A stretch of 64,000 nucleotides of DNA. Source: Bacillus sp. FJAT-22090 (lineage in GTDB: Bacteria > Bacillota > Bacilli > Bacillales_A > Planococcaceae). The notes beneath the pieces are model-generated. The model ran no database searches and had not been told where the DNA came from. It saw only the letters and a program-made list of their open reading frames with translations. A program made the position numbers and the translations under genes. Shown here in pieces: positions 17,893-26,944 of the stretch (positions are counted from its first letter, which is position 1; each line of letters starts with the position of its first letter). The stretch is taken from contig NZ_VEBK01000003.1 of assembly GCF_007676755.1 (NCBI RefSeq), forward strand, positions 186,001 to 250,000. The letters are read 5' to 3'.

Positions 17893-18648
17893 ATGGAATT
17901 AATTAATGGCTTTATCAAAACATATGCTATGTTTTTTGATTGGGAAATGTGGGGCGAGGTATTAACTGATCCTGTCAGCTGGGGCCTAATTGGTACGCTT
18001 GTCGTGTTAGAAGGTCTCTTATCCGCTGACAATGCGTTAGTGTTAGCTGTTATGGTTAAACATTTACCAGAAAAACAGCGTAGAAAAGCTTTGTTTTATG
18101 GATTACTAGGAGCATATGCTTTTAGATTTATAGCAATTGGTATCGGTGTATTCTTAATTAAACTTTGGTGGGTAAAAGTAATTGGTGCCCTTTATCTTGC
18201 ATGGTTAGCAATCAAGTACTTTATAGATAAACGTGCTGGAAACGAGGAAGAATCAGTAGAAGGAATGAATAAATCTGGTTTACTTATTCGTCTATTCGGA
18301 ACTTTTTGGGGTACGGTTGTAGCAGTAGAGATGATGGACATTGCTTTTTCAGTAGACAGCGTTCTTGCAGCTTTTGGTATTAGCGATCAAGTATGGATAT
18401 TATTACTTGGTGGGATGCTAGGGGTACTTATGATGCGCGGAATTGCAGGTGTGTTTATTAAACTCATCGATCGCATTCCAGAATTAGAAACAAGTGCTTA
18501 TATCTTGATCTTAATTATTGCAACTAAGATGCTGCTCGGAGTATTTGGCATCCACATTAGTCATTATGTCTTTTTTGCAATCTTGGTCATTACGTTCGTA
18601 GCAACTTTCGTGATCCATTTTTCACGAAAAGGTAACAACGCTGTATAA
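17893..18648 (+). CDS. terC: TerC-family membrane protein (YceF type)
   Basis: 251 residues with about seven membrane segments. The two acidic repeat motifs expected of TerC are present: LEGLLSADNALVLAVM near residue 38 and MDIAFSVDSVLAAFGI near 153, where the Asp residues probably bind a metal ion. Related Bacillus proteins YceF and YkoY act in Mn2+ export and metal loading of secreted enzymes. It starts behind AGGGG. It is the last gene of the operon and is followed by a terminator. A membrane anchor for TerD proteins is the proposed role in Ter systems. Confidence 0.93.
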   Translation: MELINGFIKTYAMFFDWEMWGEVLTDPVSWGLIGTLVVLEGLLSADNALVLAVMVKHLPEKQRRKALFYGLLGAYAFRFIAIGIGVFLIKLWWVKVIGALYLAWLAIKYFIDKRAGNEEESVEGMNKSGLLIRLFGTFWGTVVAVEMMDIAFSVDSVLAAFGISDQVWILLLGGMLGVLMMRGIAGVFIKLIDRIPELETSAYILILIIATKMLLGVFGIHISHYVFFAILVITFVATFVIHFSRKGNNAV

Positions 18649-18662
18649 ATTACACAGTTTCG

Positions 18663-18695
18663 TCCCGGGTAACCTCACTTACTCGGGATTTTTAT
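18663..18695 (+). terminator. Terminator of the ter operon
   Basis: A 10-bp stem (TCCCGGGTAA / TTACTCGGGA, one G-U pair) with a 6-base loop, then TTTTTATTTT, starts 15 bases after terC. Confidence 0.88.
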
Positions 18696-18717
18696 TTTGC
18701 GTTGATCTTCCAAATGT

Positions 18718-18765
18718 AAAGAGGGACGAGAAATAGCAAATCCCTCTCTCGTCCCTCTTTAATTT
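18718..18765 (-). terminator. Second hairpin, terminator for the small minus-strand gene
   Basis: A 13-bp perfect stem (AAAGAGGGACGAG / CTCGTCCCTCTTT) with a 17-base loop lies between convergent genes. It can serve the 64-residue gene on the minus strand and back up the ter operon terminator. Confidence 0.7.
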
Positions 18766-18789
18766 TTCCTAAAAAGGAATTGGCTGTAT

Positions 18790-18984
18790 TTATCCTTTAT
18801 CTTTGTACATCCTATCAGCCATACCCTCTTTGCGCTGATTTGGAGTCATTGGCTCATGCTTTGGTAATAACGTATCAAATTCAGCTAGGTCAACAGAAAT
18901 TTCTTCTTTCAAGTTTTTATTTTTAGAATCTGGATGTAACGAATTCGTGTATTTACTAGCTTTTTTAAAATTATCACTTGGCAT
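18790..18984 (-). CDS. Small hydrophilic hypothetical protein, 64 aa
   Basis: Starts at the ATG at 18984 behind AAGGTGG; a GTG four codons earlier is less likely because it falls inside that site. The product is very hydrophilic and Lys/Asp/Glu-rich (FKKASKYTNSLHPDSKNKN, KHEPMTPNQRKEGMADR) and probably unstructured, with the look of a small stress or spore-type protein. I do not recognise the family. It is convergent with terC and has its own terminator. Confidence 0.6.
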   Translation of the reverse strand: MPSDNFKKASKYTNSLHPDSKNKNLKEEISVDLAEFDTLLPKHEPMTPNQRKEGMADRMYKDKG

Positions 18985-19155
18985 AACTAATACCACCTTT
19001 TCTCCAAATTTATTCCTCCTTAATATGGTTTGGTCAAACCATTTTCATTCAGGCCACAAAATGGATGTAAAAGATTATTATAAGATCTATATTGGGATAA
19101 ACTAATATTGAAGCTCTACTATCTCCATACTTGTTTCCTCATTTCTAACCGGAAT

Positions 19156-20349
19156 TCATCTGGTTTCTTTCTTTAAGAGGCTATGCAGACAATAAGAAAG
19201 TATAATTGCACCCATAAGGAAAATTGAGATTAAGCCAACAACGCCTCCCCAACCAAACTTAGACCAAAAAATACCGCCCACAGTCCCTCCTATACTCGAA
19301 CCAAAATAATAAAAAAATAAATAGAGCGAAGAGGCTTGTGCTTTGTCGTGTTTTGCTCGCTGGCTCACCCATCCACTTGCAATAGAATGTGCTCCAAAAA
19401 AGCCAAAAGTAAAAACTGTAATTCCAATAATTTTTACTATCAAAACAACATTAAGTGTTAGAAGGCTACTTGCAAACATAAGACCAATACCAGCAAACAA
19501 GACTCTTGGCCTTCCATATTGATCCGCAAGACTTCCAAACCAAGTTGAGCTAAATGTACCCACCAAATATATTATAAAAATCCAACCAACAATAGTCGTA
19601 CTCATTGAATATGGAGGACCAAGCAGCTTAAAGCTTATATAGTTGTACAACGAAACGAAACTCGCCATTAATGTGAAACCAACCCCAAAAAGTATAACCA
19701 TACTAGGTTCTTTTAAATGGGCAATAAGTGAGCCGGTTAGCTCTTTCAACTGAAGTTTACGAGGCTCAAAGTGTTTGGAATTAGGTAAAGCAGCAACAAA
19801 ATAAATACTGATCGCAATACTTAACAGACCTAGAAAGATCATTCCAACTTTCCAGCTAAACAAATCTGTCATCGTTCCCATAATGATCCGTCCAGCTAGT
19901 CCTCCAACTGAATTCCCACTAATATAAAGCCCCATAGCAACCCCAAGACTGGCAGCTTCCACTTCTTCCCCTAAATATGCCATAGCAATAGCCGGAAGAC
20001 CAGCAAAAGTGATACCTTGAACCACTCTTAACACAAGCAATACTTCAAAACTCGGAGAAAAAGCAATTGCTAACGTTAAAATAGATGCTGAAAAAATAGA
20101 AATTGTCATCAATCGTTTACGACCCCAAGCTTCCGATAAAGACCCAAATATAACAAGACAAATGGCTAAAGAAAGTGTAGTTAGAGATAGCGATAAACTC
20201 GCTACAGCTGGAAGAACTTGATATTCCCTCGAAAACTCGGGAAGTATTGGTTGAGTAATATATAAATTTGCAAATGTTATAAAACCTGCTGCAAACAATG
20301 CTAAATTTGTTTTTCTAAAAACAGGCGTGCCTTTTTGTATATAATTCAT
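19156..20349 (-). CDS. MFS transporter (YnfM/YgaY type)
   Basis: 397 residues with twelve predicted membrane helices. The MFS loop 2-3 signature appears as GSLSEAWGRKRLMT near residue 70 and its repeat as GSLADQYGRPRVLF near 272. The N-terminal TNLALFAAGFITFANLYITQ and QPILPEF are typical of the YnfM subgroup, thought to be drug or metabolite exporters. The ATG at 20349 is behind AGAGG. The gene follows peptidase E by 16 bases on the same strand, so they are likely cotranscribed. Substrate unknown. Confidence 0.88.
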   Translation of the reverse strand: MNYIQKGTPVFRKTNLALFAAGFITFANLYITQPILPEFSREYQVLPAVASLSLSLTTLSLAICLVIFGSLSEAWGRKRLMTISIFSASILTLAIAFSPSFEVLLVLRVVQGITFAGLPAIAMAYLGEEVEAASLGVAMGLYISGNSVGGLAGRIIMGTMTDLFSWKVGMIFLGLLSIAISIYFVAALPNSKHFEPRKLQLKELTGSLIAHLKEPSMVILFGVGFTLMASFVSLYNYISFKLLGPPYSMSTTIVGWIFIIYLVGTFSSTWFGSLADQYGRPRVLFAGIGLMFASSLLTLNVVLIVKIIGITVFTFGFFGAHSIASGWVSQRAKHDKAQASSLYLFFYYFGSSIGGTVGGIFWSKFGWGGVVGLISIFLMGAIILSYCLHSLLKKETR

Positions 20350-20365
20350 CTTTACAATCGCCTCT

Positions 20366-21055
20366 TTAACTATCTCCTAAATATTTTGTGGATAACTTAG
20401 TTTCTTGTTCTTTGTCCACATAATATCCACTGGCTTGTGGACGAGAACTAACTATGCTTTGCAATTTTTCCTCTATAAAATGCAACGCTACTCCATCATC
20501 AGCCGCATAACCTGGGCCAATGATTTTATCTTGGATCAGCTTCTGATACGCAGGTCTCCTCTCCTCTTCTCCATCATAATGTGGGCAATGGCTTCCTTGG
20601 ATCAATCCAAGACATGAAATCGGCTCCAACTCACTTCCATATGAATCGGTCACTCCTTCTTCAAACCAACAAAGCGATCCCGCACTAAGACCTGACAAGA
20701 TGGTTCCGTTATTATAAGCTTGTCGTATAGCTATATCTAGCTCCCATTCTTTCCAAAGAGCCATCAAATTTTTCGTGTTTCCTCCACCTACATATAAAAT
20801 ATCTTGTTCCATGACAAAATCCTGAATGTCACGTGTATGTGGTTTGAACAAAGACAGATGCGCAGGCTCACACTCTTCTTTTTTAAAAAAGTTGTAGAAA
20901 CGTTCAATATAACTATCGGCATCGCCGCTTGCAGTTCCTATAAAACAAATTTTCGGCTGTTTTTTCGAAGACTGTCCCAAAATATATCGATCTAATAATG
21001 GGTTTTCTGGCTCCATAGAAAAGCCCCCGCCTCCCATTGCAATAATTTGTCTCAT
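20366..21055 (-). CDS. Peptidase E-like protein (family S51)
   Basis: 229 residues. Class I glutamine-amidotransferase-like fold of the dipeptidase E family: MGGGGFSM at the start, the nucleophile elbow GLSAGSLCWFEEG (Ser near 125), and the region GSHCPHYDGEEER that supplies His. It lacks the Cys nucleophile of true amidotransferases, so an aspartyl dipeptidase or cyanophycinase-like peptidase is expected. Similar to B. subtilis YgaJ. The ATG at 21055 is behind GGTGGGAG. Upstream of an MFS gene, perhaps handling a dipeptide or its product; that link is speculative. Confidence 0.87.
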   Translation of the reverse strand: MRQIIAMGGGGFSMEPENPLLDRYILGQSSKKQPKICFIGTASGDADSYIERFYNFFKKEECEPAHLSLFKPHTRDIQDFVMEQDILYVGGGNTKNLMALWKEWELDIAIRQAYNNGTILSGLSAGSLCWFEEGVTDSYGSELEPISCLGLIQGSHCPHYDGEEERRPAYQKLIQDKIIGPGYAADDGVALHFIEEKLQSIVSSRPQASGYYVDKEQETKLSTKYLGDS

Positions 21056-21210
21056 TCTTCTCCCACCTTTTCTCCTAAATAAACATACATTATGCAGTTT
21101 TCTCTATATTAACACTGTAAAAGATTGAAGTGTCTTTCAAAGATCCTAAAACACAAATGTTATGAGGATGACCATTTAACGAACTTGTAGGTTTTCTTTA
21201 ATTAAGCTAT

Positions 21211-21249
21211 AAAAAAACGCCCTAAACCATGGTGCTAGTTTTAAGGCGG
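21211..21249 (-). terminator. Terminator after Yip1-family gene
   Basis: Stem CGCCCTAAA / TTTAAGGCG with one mismatch, followed on the minus strand by seven Ts. It lies just past the stop of the gene at 21265. Confidence 0.78.
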
Positions 21250-21264
21250 CGAATATAGATTTTT

Positions 21265-21924
21265 CTAATATGAGTTCATTCCAATAATAGAAAATATCAC
21301 AATAAGTGTAATAACAAATACTATAATTCCAATAATGATCGAAGGAATAATGAGAGTTGCAAAACCTTTCCCACTTGAAAACTGGTGAACTTCCCCAATC
21401 GCTTTACTTTGGATAACAATCATCCAAATCGAAAATGTTATGGTAATCAAACTTGAAACTAGAAACCAAACCACGGTACCTATCGATATCCCTGCAATTA
21501 TATCCATAGTAAAGAGACCATTTCGAACGAAAATAACAGATAATATCCAAAAAGGAATCATCCAAATATTAGTGATCATAGCAGCACCAATAGCTTGAAG
21601 CATTTCTTTATATCTTCCAGTTCCCCCAAACCATTTTCCAACCCAGGTATAAATAGCGGCGCAGATGTATAAACCAACTAGAGAAAAAACCGGACCTATC
21701 AAAACAATTAGGACTAACATTAACCACCATTGGATTTCTAATGACTTATTTAACTCTCCGAACGCACTTATCCCGCTTGCCGCTCCCGCGATCGCAGCAA
21801 TCATAAGCGAATACTTTAAATCTTTGTTTTCCAGTACATATCGAATCGTTCTTCTCGTTGAAAGCCAAATCGAAAAAAAAGGATTTAACTTTTCCATTTC
21901 TTTATATTCTATTTCCTCTGTCAC
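21265..21924 (-). CDS. Yip1-domain membrane protein
   Basis: 219 residues with five hydrophobic segments (about residues 39-58, 66-92, 110-135, 145-172 and 188-215), the pattern of the Yip1/DUF1282-like family in Firmicutes. It has a cytosolic acidic N-terminus (EEIEYKEMEKLNPFFSIW). GTG start at 21924 behind a strong AAGGAGGG site. Bacterial members have no established function. Stands alone with its own terminator. Confidence 0.8.
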   Translation of the reverse strand: MTEEIEYKEMEKLNPFFSIWLSTRRTIRYVLENKDLKYSLMIAAIAGAASGISAFGELNKSLEIQWWLMLVLIVLIGPVFSLVGLYICAAIYTWVGKWFGGTGRYKEMLQAIGAAMITNIWMIPFWILSVIFVRNGLFTMDIIAGISIGTVVWFLVSSLITITFSIWMIVIQSKAIGEVHQFSSGKGFATLIIPSIIIGIIVFVITLIVIFSIIGMNSY

Positions 21925-22415
21925 CTAATCCCTCCTTGTTTATTCTAAACTACAATGACCTTACTAAAGTATGTAGAAGAAGCCGATTTTAGATATGTTT
22001 TTGAATTTTTCCGCTATTAAATGACAAGTTGGATTCTTAAATTGAGTGGAGCTGTAATTGATTGGTATATAAGTGTTATTCGACATGAATCTTCCTTTTC
22101 CTTCAATTATCCATTTTGATCTAGATTTCTTATTTGAAGATATGGGAAAGTATTAAATACAAGTCCACTTTCTAATAATCATATAAGTCATGTGGGATAA
22201 AGAGAGTAGATAGTTCGAAAGAAATTGAAGTAAAAGTAGATGCTTACACAACAAAAGTGGTAATGTTAAAGAAAACTATGAGGATGGAAAATAGGTATAC
22301 GGAATAAAGTCTCGAACAAAAAAAGGAAGCTGACATAACGATTGTTGCAACTACCGGTAAAGTGCTTGATTTCATGCTTGTTGCAACTAAAAATGGTAGA
22401 AAGTTAATAACGCCC
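21925..22415. other. Long intergenic region with possible decayed coding remnant
   Basis: About 490 bp without an intact gene. On the plus strand two short open stretches in different frames, at about 22208-22307 and 22325-22435, have codon-like composition (reading KEIEVKVDAYTTKVVMLKK and ADITIVATTGKVLDF) interrupted by stops. They could be the debris of one gene. I could not identify it. The rest is AT-rich with nothing recognisable. Confidence 0.35.
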
Positions 22416-22460
22416 AAAAAGGTACTAGGCTATTAGAAAATAAGATCCTAGCACCTTTTT
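22416..22460 (-). terminator. Terminator downstream of abgB
   Basis: A 14-bp stem with one mismatch (AAAAAGGTACTAGG / CCTAGCACCTTTTT) flanked by A and T runs; usable in both directions. It lies 30 bases past the abgB stop. Confidence 0.8.
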
Positions 22461-22489
22461 ATTTGATTCATCTCCATAAACTAGGAAGT

Positions 22490-23923
22490 TTACTGGATGC
22501 TTGGTTGTAAATCTTTCGGCAAAGGATTTCGATAAGTATTTTTAGTTTGTTCGGCTAGTTCTTGCTTTGCTTTTTCAATTATCTTTGGATTTCCAAAAAG
22601 CTCTATTGCACCAGCTGCAAGAACTTTGCCTGCATATAACAGACCCTTATGTGCTATGGATGTTTTACCTTGTGAAACAAGTTGCCATGTGTGAAGAGGT
22701 GTCCCCGCTACAAAGCAAGTGGTAAAAAATTGAGCTGTAGGTACAGTCCAACTAACGTCCCCTACATCTGTTGAGCCTTGCATTACTTCTCGGGTTTTAG
22801 CATAAGGAATGATCTCTTTGAAAAACGGAAAATCTGATGTGTAGAAATGGTTGTTTATTTGATAATTTGATAGTTTTTCCGCATCGATAATAGCGGCATT
22901 CAATTCTTCAGGCGTAATAGTTTTAGCCATTTTTTGTGCATAATTTAGTTCTGTATCATCGTAATGCGGCAATCCAAACTCTTCAAGTTTATCCTGTAGT
23001 ACTCTATTTAACGTATCATTTGGAATGTAATTAGAGCATGCCTTATCAAAGCGTACTGTAACCTTTGTCTCCGTCATCAAAGCTGCTCCTTTTGCAATAT
23101 TAATAACACGCTGATAGATATCTTCTACTTCAGTGATATGCGGAGCCCGTATTAGATAGAGCACCTCCGCGTCTGATTGTACGACGTTTGGGGAAGTCCC
23201 TCCTGTATTTGTAACGGCATAATGGACTTTTGCTTCAGAAATCATATGTTCACGTAAATAATTGACGCCAACATTCATTAACTCTACTGCATCTAATGCA
23301 CTTCTTCCTAAATGAGGGGAATTGGCAGCATGCGATGCCTTTCCCTCAAAAGAAAAATATACTTGATAATTTGCAAGTGATGAAAATGAGAAAACACCAG
23401 TATACGAATTCGGATGCCAGGTAAGTGCCACGTCAATATCTTTAAAGACATCCTCCCTAACCATATACGTTTTTCCTGAGCCACCTTCCTCCCCAGGACA
23501 TCCGAAATATTTGATAGAGCCAGTAATTTTCTTATCCTCTATAAGTTTTTTTAAAGCAACAACTGCTGCAACTCCTGCAGTTCCTAATAAATTATGACCA
23601 CAGCCATGTCCATTTCCGTTTTCCACCAAAGGTTCCCGTATATCAGAACCTTCTTTTTGACTAAGGCCCGAAAGCGCATCAAATTCACCAAGGATTCCTA
23701 TAATCGGTTGGTCCTGTCCGAATGATGCAGTAAAGGCTGTTTCGATTCCCCCAACACCTCGTTCTACAGAAAAACCTTTTTCCTCTAAATAATCACATAG
23801 TAATCTACTAGATTGATATTCTTGAAAACGTGTCTCAGGTGTTTCCCAAATACGATTACTCAAATCTATGATCTCTTGACTTTGCTCATCTATCAACGAA
23901 CCAATTAAATCTGTTGCATTCAT
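22490..23923 (-). CDS. abgB: M20-family amidohydrolase, AbgB-like
   Basis: 477 residues, the size of AbgB, one subunit of p-aminobenzoyl-glutamate hydrolase. Metal-binding M20D motifs: NGHGCGHNLLGTA near residue 107 and CPGEEGGSGK near 141. The dimerisation-domain motif KASHAANSPHLGRSALDAVE lies near 195, and QGSTDVGDVSW near 375 supplies a further His/Asp ligand region. The ATG at 23923 is six bases from the abgA stop, so it is cotranscribed with abgA and abgT. The true substrate could be another N-acyl amino acid; the whole gene set argues for aminobenzoyl-glutamate or a related amide. Confidence 0.86.
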   Translation of the reverse strand: MNATDLIGSLIDEQSQEIIDLSNRIWETPETRFQEYQSSRLLCDYLEEKGFSVERGVGGIETAFTASFGQDQPIIGILGEFDALSGLSQKEGSDIREPLVENGNGHGCGHNLLGTAGVAAVVALKKLIEDKKITGSIKYFGCPGEEGGSGKTYMVREDVFKDIDVALTWHPNSYTGVFSFSSLANYQVYFSFEGKASHAANSPHLGRSALDAVELMNVGVNYLREHMISEAKVHYAVTNTGGTSPNVVQSDAEVLYLIRAPHITEVEDIYQRVINIAKGAALMTETKVTVRFDKACSNYIPNDTLNRVLQDKLEEFGLPHYDDTELNYAQKMAKTITPEELNAAIIDAEKLSNYQINNHFYTSDFPFFKEIIPYAKTREVMQGSTDVGDVSWTVPTAQFFTTCFVAGTPLHTWQLVSQGKTSIAHKGLLYAGKVLAAGAIELFGNPKIIEKAKQELAEQTKNTYRNPLPKDLQPSIQ

Positions 23924-23929
23924 TGTGCA

Positions 23930-25237
23930 TTACCTACTTTCATTTTTATAAACTTGTTCAATTGTCTGTAGCCAAGTGTTCAAAGCGATTGGGAGTACTG
24001 CTTCGTCGATATCAAATTTTTCATGATGATGACCAGCCGCCAATGTAGTTCCGAAGATTGCATATGTAGCTTGCCCCCCCTGCTGTTGCACTTGGTCCAT
24101 CATATAAGTTGCATCCTCTGATCCGGCTGCAAATTTAGAATTTGGTATAATTTCTTCTACTCCCTGGACGTTTCTAGCTGCTTGAGCAACTACTTCCACT
24201 AATTTTTCAGAAGAAGAACAAGTTTTGGCCGCTCCAACTATTTCATAGGATAGTTCGATTCCATACATATTTGACGCTCCTTCTAATACAGATAACGCTT
24301 GTTTATGGACATATGTATGAACCTCACTATTTTCACCACGTGTTTCCAATTGTAGCGTAGCATGCGCAGGCACAATATTACGTCCATCCCCCGCTATACA
24401 AGTTCCGACGTTTACACGAGATGCCCCCATACTATGACGTGGAATTGAATGTAGTCCTAGGATTGCTGAGGATGCAGCAAGCAAAGCATTTCTCCCTTGT
24501 TCAGGCTCTGCTCCTGCATGTGCAGCTTTTCCAGTAAATTTTGCATTTATTTTAGTGGTGGCCAAAAATCCATTTGTACCTGCAATCAGTGTTCCGAGGG
24601 GTGAGCCTGCGCCAACATGCATACCTAAGAAATAATCCACATCATCTACTACACCTGCTTCTACCATAGACTTTGCTCCCCGCACCCCTTCTTCTGCAGG
24701 CTGAAAAATAATTTTTATAGTTCCCTCAATTTGATCCAAGTTATTCGTAAGCACCGTTGCTAAACCTAAACCAATTGCACAATGAGCATCATGACCACAG
24801 GCATGCATATTACCTTCATATTGTGAACGAAAACCAAATTGCTTTGGAATGTGGGAAGACTCAAAGGATTCTCTTATTTCTAACGCATCCATGTCAAAGC
24901 GAAATGCTATGGTTGGCCCAGGTTTATTTCCTTTTAATGTACCTACAACCCCCGTATATCCTCCGACCATCTTTTCCATGTATAAGAGCTTGCCCCCATT
25001 CTTTTGGGCTTGGTCATAGTAAAACTCTAATTGTTCATCGGAAGGAACACCCATCCTCCCTTCTTTGGATACAACCTCTTTCCCTACTTGTACTTGAAAT
25101 CCTAATTTCTCCAATTCACTAGCAATTAGTGAAGCTGTTCGAAATTCAGTCCATCCTGTTTCCGGAAACTGATGAAAGTCCCTTCTCCAGGCAACCATTT
25201 GATCACGTAAATTCGGATTAATCGTAAACGAGTCCAC
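23930..25237 (-). CDS. abgA: M20-family amidohydrolase, AbgA-like
   Basis: 435 residues from the GTG at 25237, which follows AAGGAG at 8-base spacing; the frame is open further upstream. Metal-site motifs: FRFDMDALEI, MHACGHDAHCAIGLG near 140 and FQPAEEGVRGAKSMV near 175. The dimerisation segment AAHAGAEPEQGRNALLAA and a late GSEDATYMM motif are also present. It pairs with AbgB in a heterodimeric hydrolase in E. coli, splitting p-aminobenzoyl-glutamate to p-aminobenzoate and glutamate. Middle gene of abgT-abgA-abgB. Confidence 0.86.
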   Translation of the reverse strand: MDSFTINPNLRDQMVAWRRDFHQFPETGWTEFRTASLIASELEKLGFQVQVGKEVVSKEGRMGVPSDEQLEFYYDQAQKNGGKLLYMEKMVGGYTGVVGTLKGNKPGPTIAFRFDMDALEIRESFESSHIPKQFGFRSQYEGNMHACGHDAHCAIGLGLATVLTNNLDQIEGTIKIIFQPAEEGVRGAKSMVEAGVVDDVDYFLGMHVGAGSPLGTLIAGTNGFLATTKINAKFTGKAAHAGAEPEQGRNALLAASSAILGLHSIPRHSMGASRVNVGTCIAGDGRNIVPAHATLQLETRGENSEVHTYVHKQALSVLEGASNMYGIELSYEIVGAAKTCSSSEKLVEVVAQAARNVQGVEEIIPNSKFAAGSEDATYMMDQVQQQGGQATYAIFGTTLAAGHHHEKFDIDEAVLPIALNTWLQTIEQVYKNESR

Positions 25238-25293
25238 TCTGTTCACTCCTTCAGTACTTATTCTTCGGACCACATAATAATTTGGTTACTAAA

Positions 25294-26826
25294 TTAAAGA
25301 TGTAATGAAACTCCTGGCCCAATCGGAATTCCAAATAACGCAAACACTAGCATTAATATTATCCAAATAATCAGAAAACCAATTGTATAAGGAATCATAA
25401 GTGACATAAGCGTACCTATACCTGCTTTTTTATCATACACATGCATGAATGATAGAATAATAGCAAAGTAAGGATTTAAAGGTGTCACCATATTAGTAGA
25501 AGACTCCCCTATACGATAAGCCAACTGGATAAATGCCGGATGATAACCTAACACCATAAACAGTGGAATAAATACCGGTCCAACTAGTGACCATAATGCA
25601 GAACCACTAATAATAAATAAGCTTAGAAATGCAGTTAATAAGACAAACAACACAATAACAAACACATTTGTCATATTCAAAGTTGTCAATAACTCAGCAC
25701 TATGAACCGCCAACCAAATTGCAATATTACTCCAATTAAAATATGCTACAAACTGAGCAATCATAAAAATCAATACAATGTATCCCGACAAACTTCCAAT
25801 CGCTTCGGTCATCAATTTTGGAATATCCGCTGAGGATTGAATTTTTTTCGTGCTCACACCATAGGTAATTCCAACAACTAAAAAGAACAAAAATAGAACG
25901 GGAACTATACCAGATAGAAATGGGGATCGTAATAGAGTACCATCTTCATTTAACAATGGTGAGTTAGGAACTAACATTGCACCCACAACTATAGCGATGA
26001 AAATTAAAGCCGAAATAAGAGAATTACGTAAGCCTCTTTTTTCTAACGAACTTATTTCATTGGAGATTGATTGTTGTTCTCCCTTATAGACTCCTAATCG
26101 AGGTTCTACATACTTTTCGGTAATTAGCGTACCGAGAGCAGCCAATACAAAGGTTGATACACTCATGAAGAACCAGTTATCAAGTGGAGTCACGATAACA
26201 TCAGGGTTGATAGCTTGAGAGATTTCAGTAGAAATACCAGATAAAAGAGCATCTGTACCTGCGATTAATACATTCGCAGTAAATCCAATTCCAGTACTTG
26301 CTAAACCAACCGCTAAACCAGCTATAGGATGGCGACCGACAGATAAGAATACTAGAGCTGCTAAAGGTGGGATTACCACAAAAGCTGCATCAGATGCAAT
26401 ATTTCCTAAAATCCCGATGAAAAATACTGCGAATGTAATTATTTTCTTAGGTGTACTTAGAATGGCTCTTTTCATAAGCATTTCTAAAAGTCCGACTTTT
26501 TCAGCTAAACCTATTCCTAACATAACAGTGAGCACTAATCCTAATGGAGCAAAACCAGTAAAGTTTTTTAATGTATCCGATAATATAAATTGAATACCTT
26601 CACTTGATAAAATACTTTTTACAGCAACCATTTCTTGTGTATTTGGATGAACAACGGCTGCTTTAAATAAACTTAAAATCCATGATAGAATGACGAGAAG
26701 AACTGTTAAATAGAAAAACAAGATAAATGGATGTGGTAGCTTGTTTCCCACTTTCTCAATAATAGATAAGAATTTTGAAAATCTATTTTCATCGTTCTTA
26801 TCAGCTTTTGTAAATACCTGTTGCAT
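25294..26826 (-). CDS. abgT: AbgT-family aminobenzoyl-glutamate transporter
   Basis: 510 residues from the ATG at 26826, behind AAAAGGGG. About a dozen hydrophobic segments. Family landmarks: KVGNKLPHPFILFFYLTVL at the N-terminus, VLTVMLGIGLAEKVGLLE near 100, a FTANVLIAGTDALLSGISTE region near 190, and the C-terminal IGESSTNMVTPLNPYFA. AbgT proteins import p-aminobenzoyl-glutamate, a folate breakdown product; some members export sulfonamides. First gene of the operon, divergent from a dedicated-looking regulator. Confidence 0.9.
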   Translation of the reverse strand: MQQVFTKADKNDENRFSKFLSIIEKVGNKLPHPFILFFYLTVLLVILSWILSLFKAAVVHPNTQEMVAVKSILSSEGIQFILSDTLKNFTGFAPLGLVLTVMLGIGLAEKVGLLEMLMKRAILSTPKKIITFAVFFIGILGNIASDAAFVVIPPLAALVFLSVGRHPIAGLAVGLASTGIGFTANVLIAGTDALLSGISTEISQAINPDVIVTPLDNWFFMSVSTFVLAALGTLITEKYVEPRLGVYKGEQQSISNEISSLEKRGLRNSLISALIFIAIVVGAMLVPNSPLLNEDGTLLRSPFLSGIVPVLFLFFLVVGITYGVSTKKIQSSADIPKLMTEAIGSLSGYIVLIFMIAQFVAYFNWSNIAIWLAVHSAELLTTLNMTNVFVIVLFVLLTAFLSLFIISGSALWSLVGPVFIPLFMVLGYHPAFIQLAYRIGESSTNMVTPLNPYFAIILSFMHVYDKKAGIGTLMSLMIPYTIGFLIIWIILMLVFALFGIPIGPGVSLHL

Positions 26827-26944
26827 TAAAACCACCCCTTTTCAATATTAAAAGACCCCTTTTTCATATGTCTTTAAATAACAGGGTAAACTAATTCAAA
26901 AAGATTATCAATATATTTTTAGAAAAAGGAGAAAAATTAAAAAA

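Noticed and set aside
8834-18648. Reading the ter genes as a plasmid-type tellurite resistance operon
   Set aside because: The gene order and sigma-W promoter match the chromosomal envelope-stress yce operon; terA, terZ and terB are not seen.
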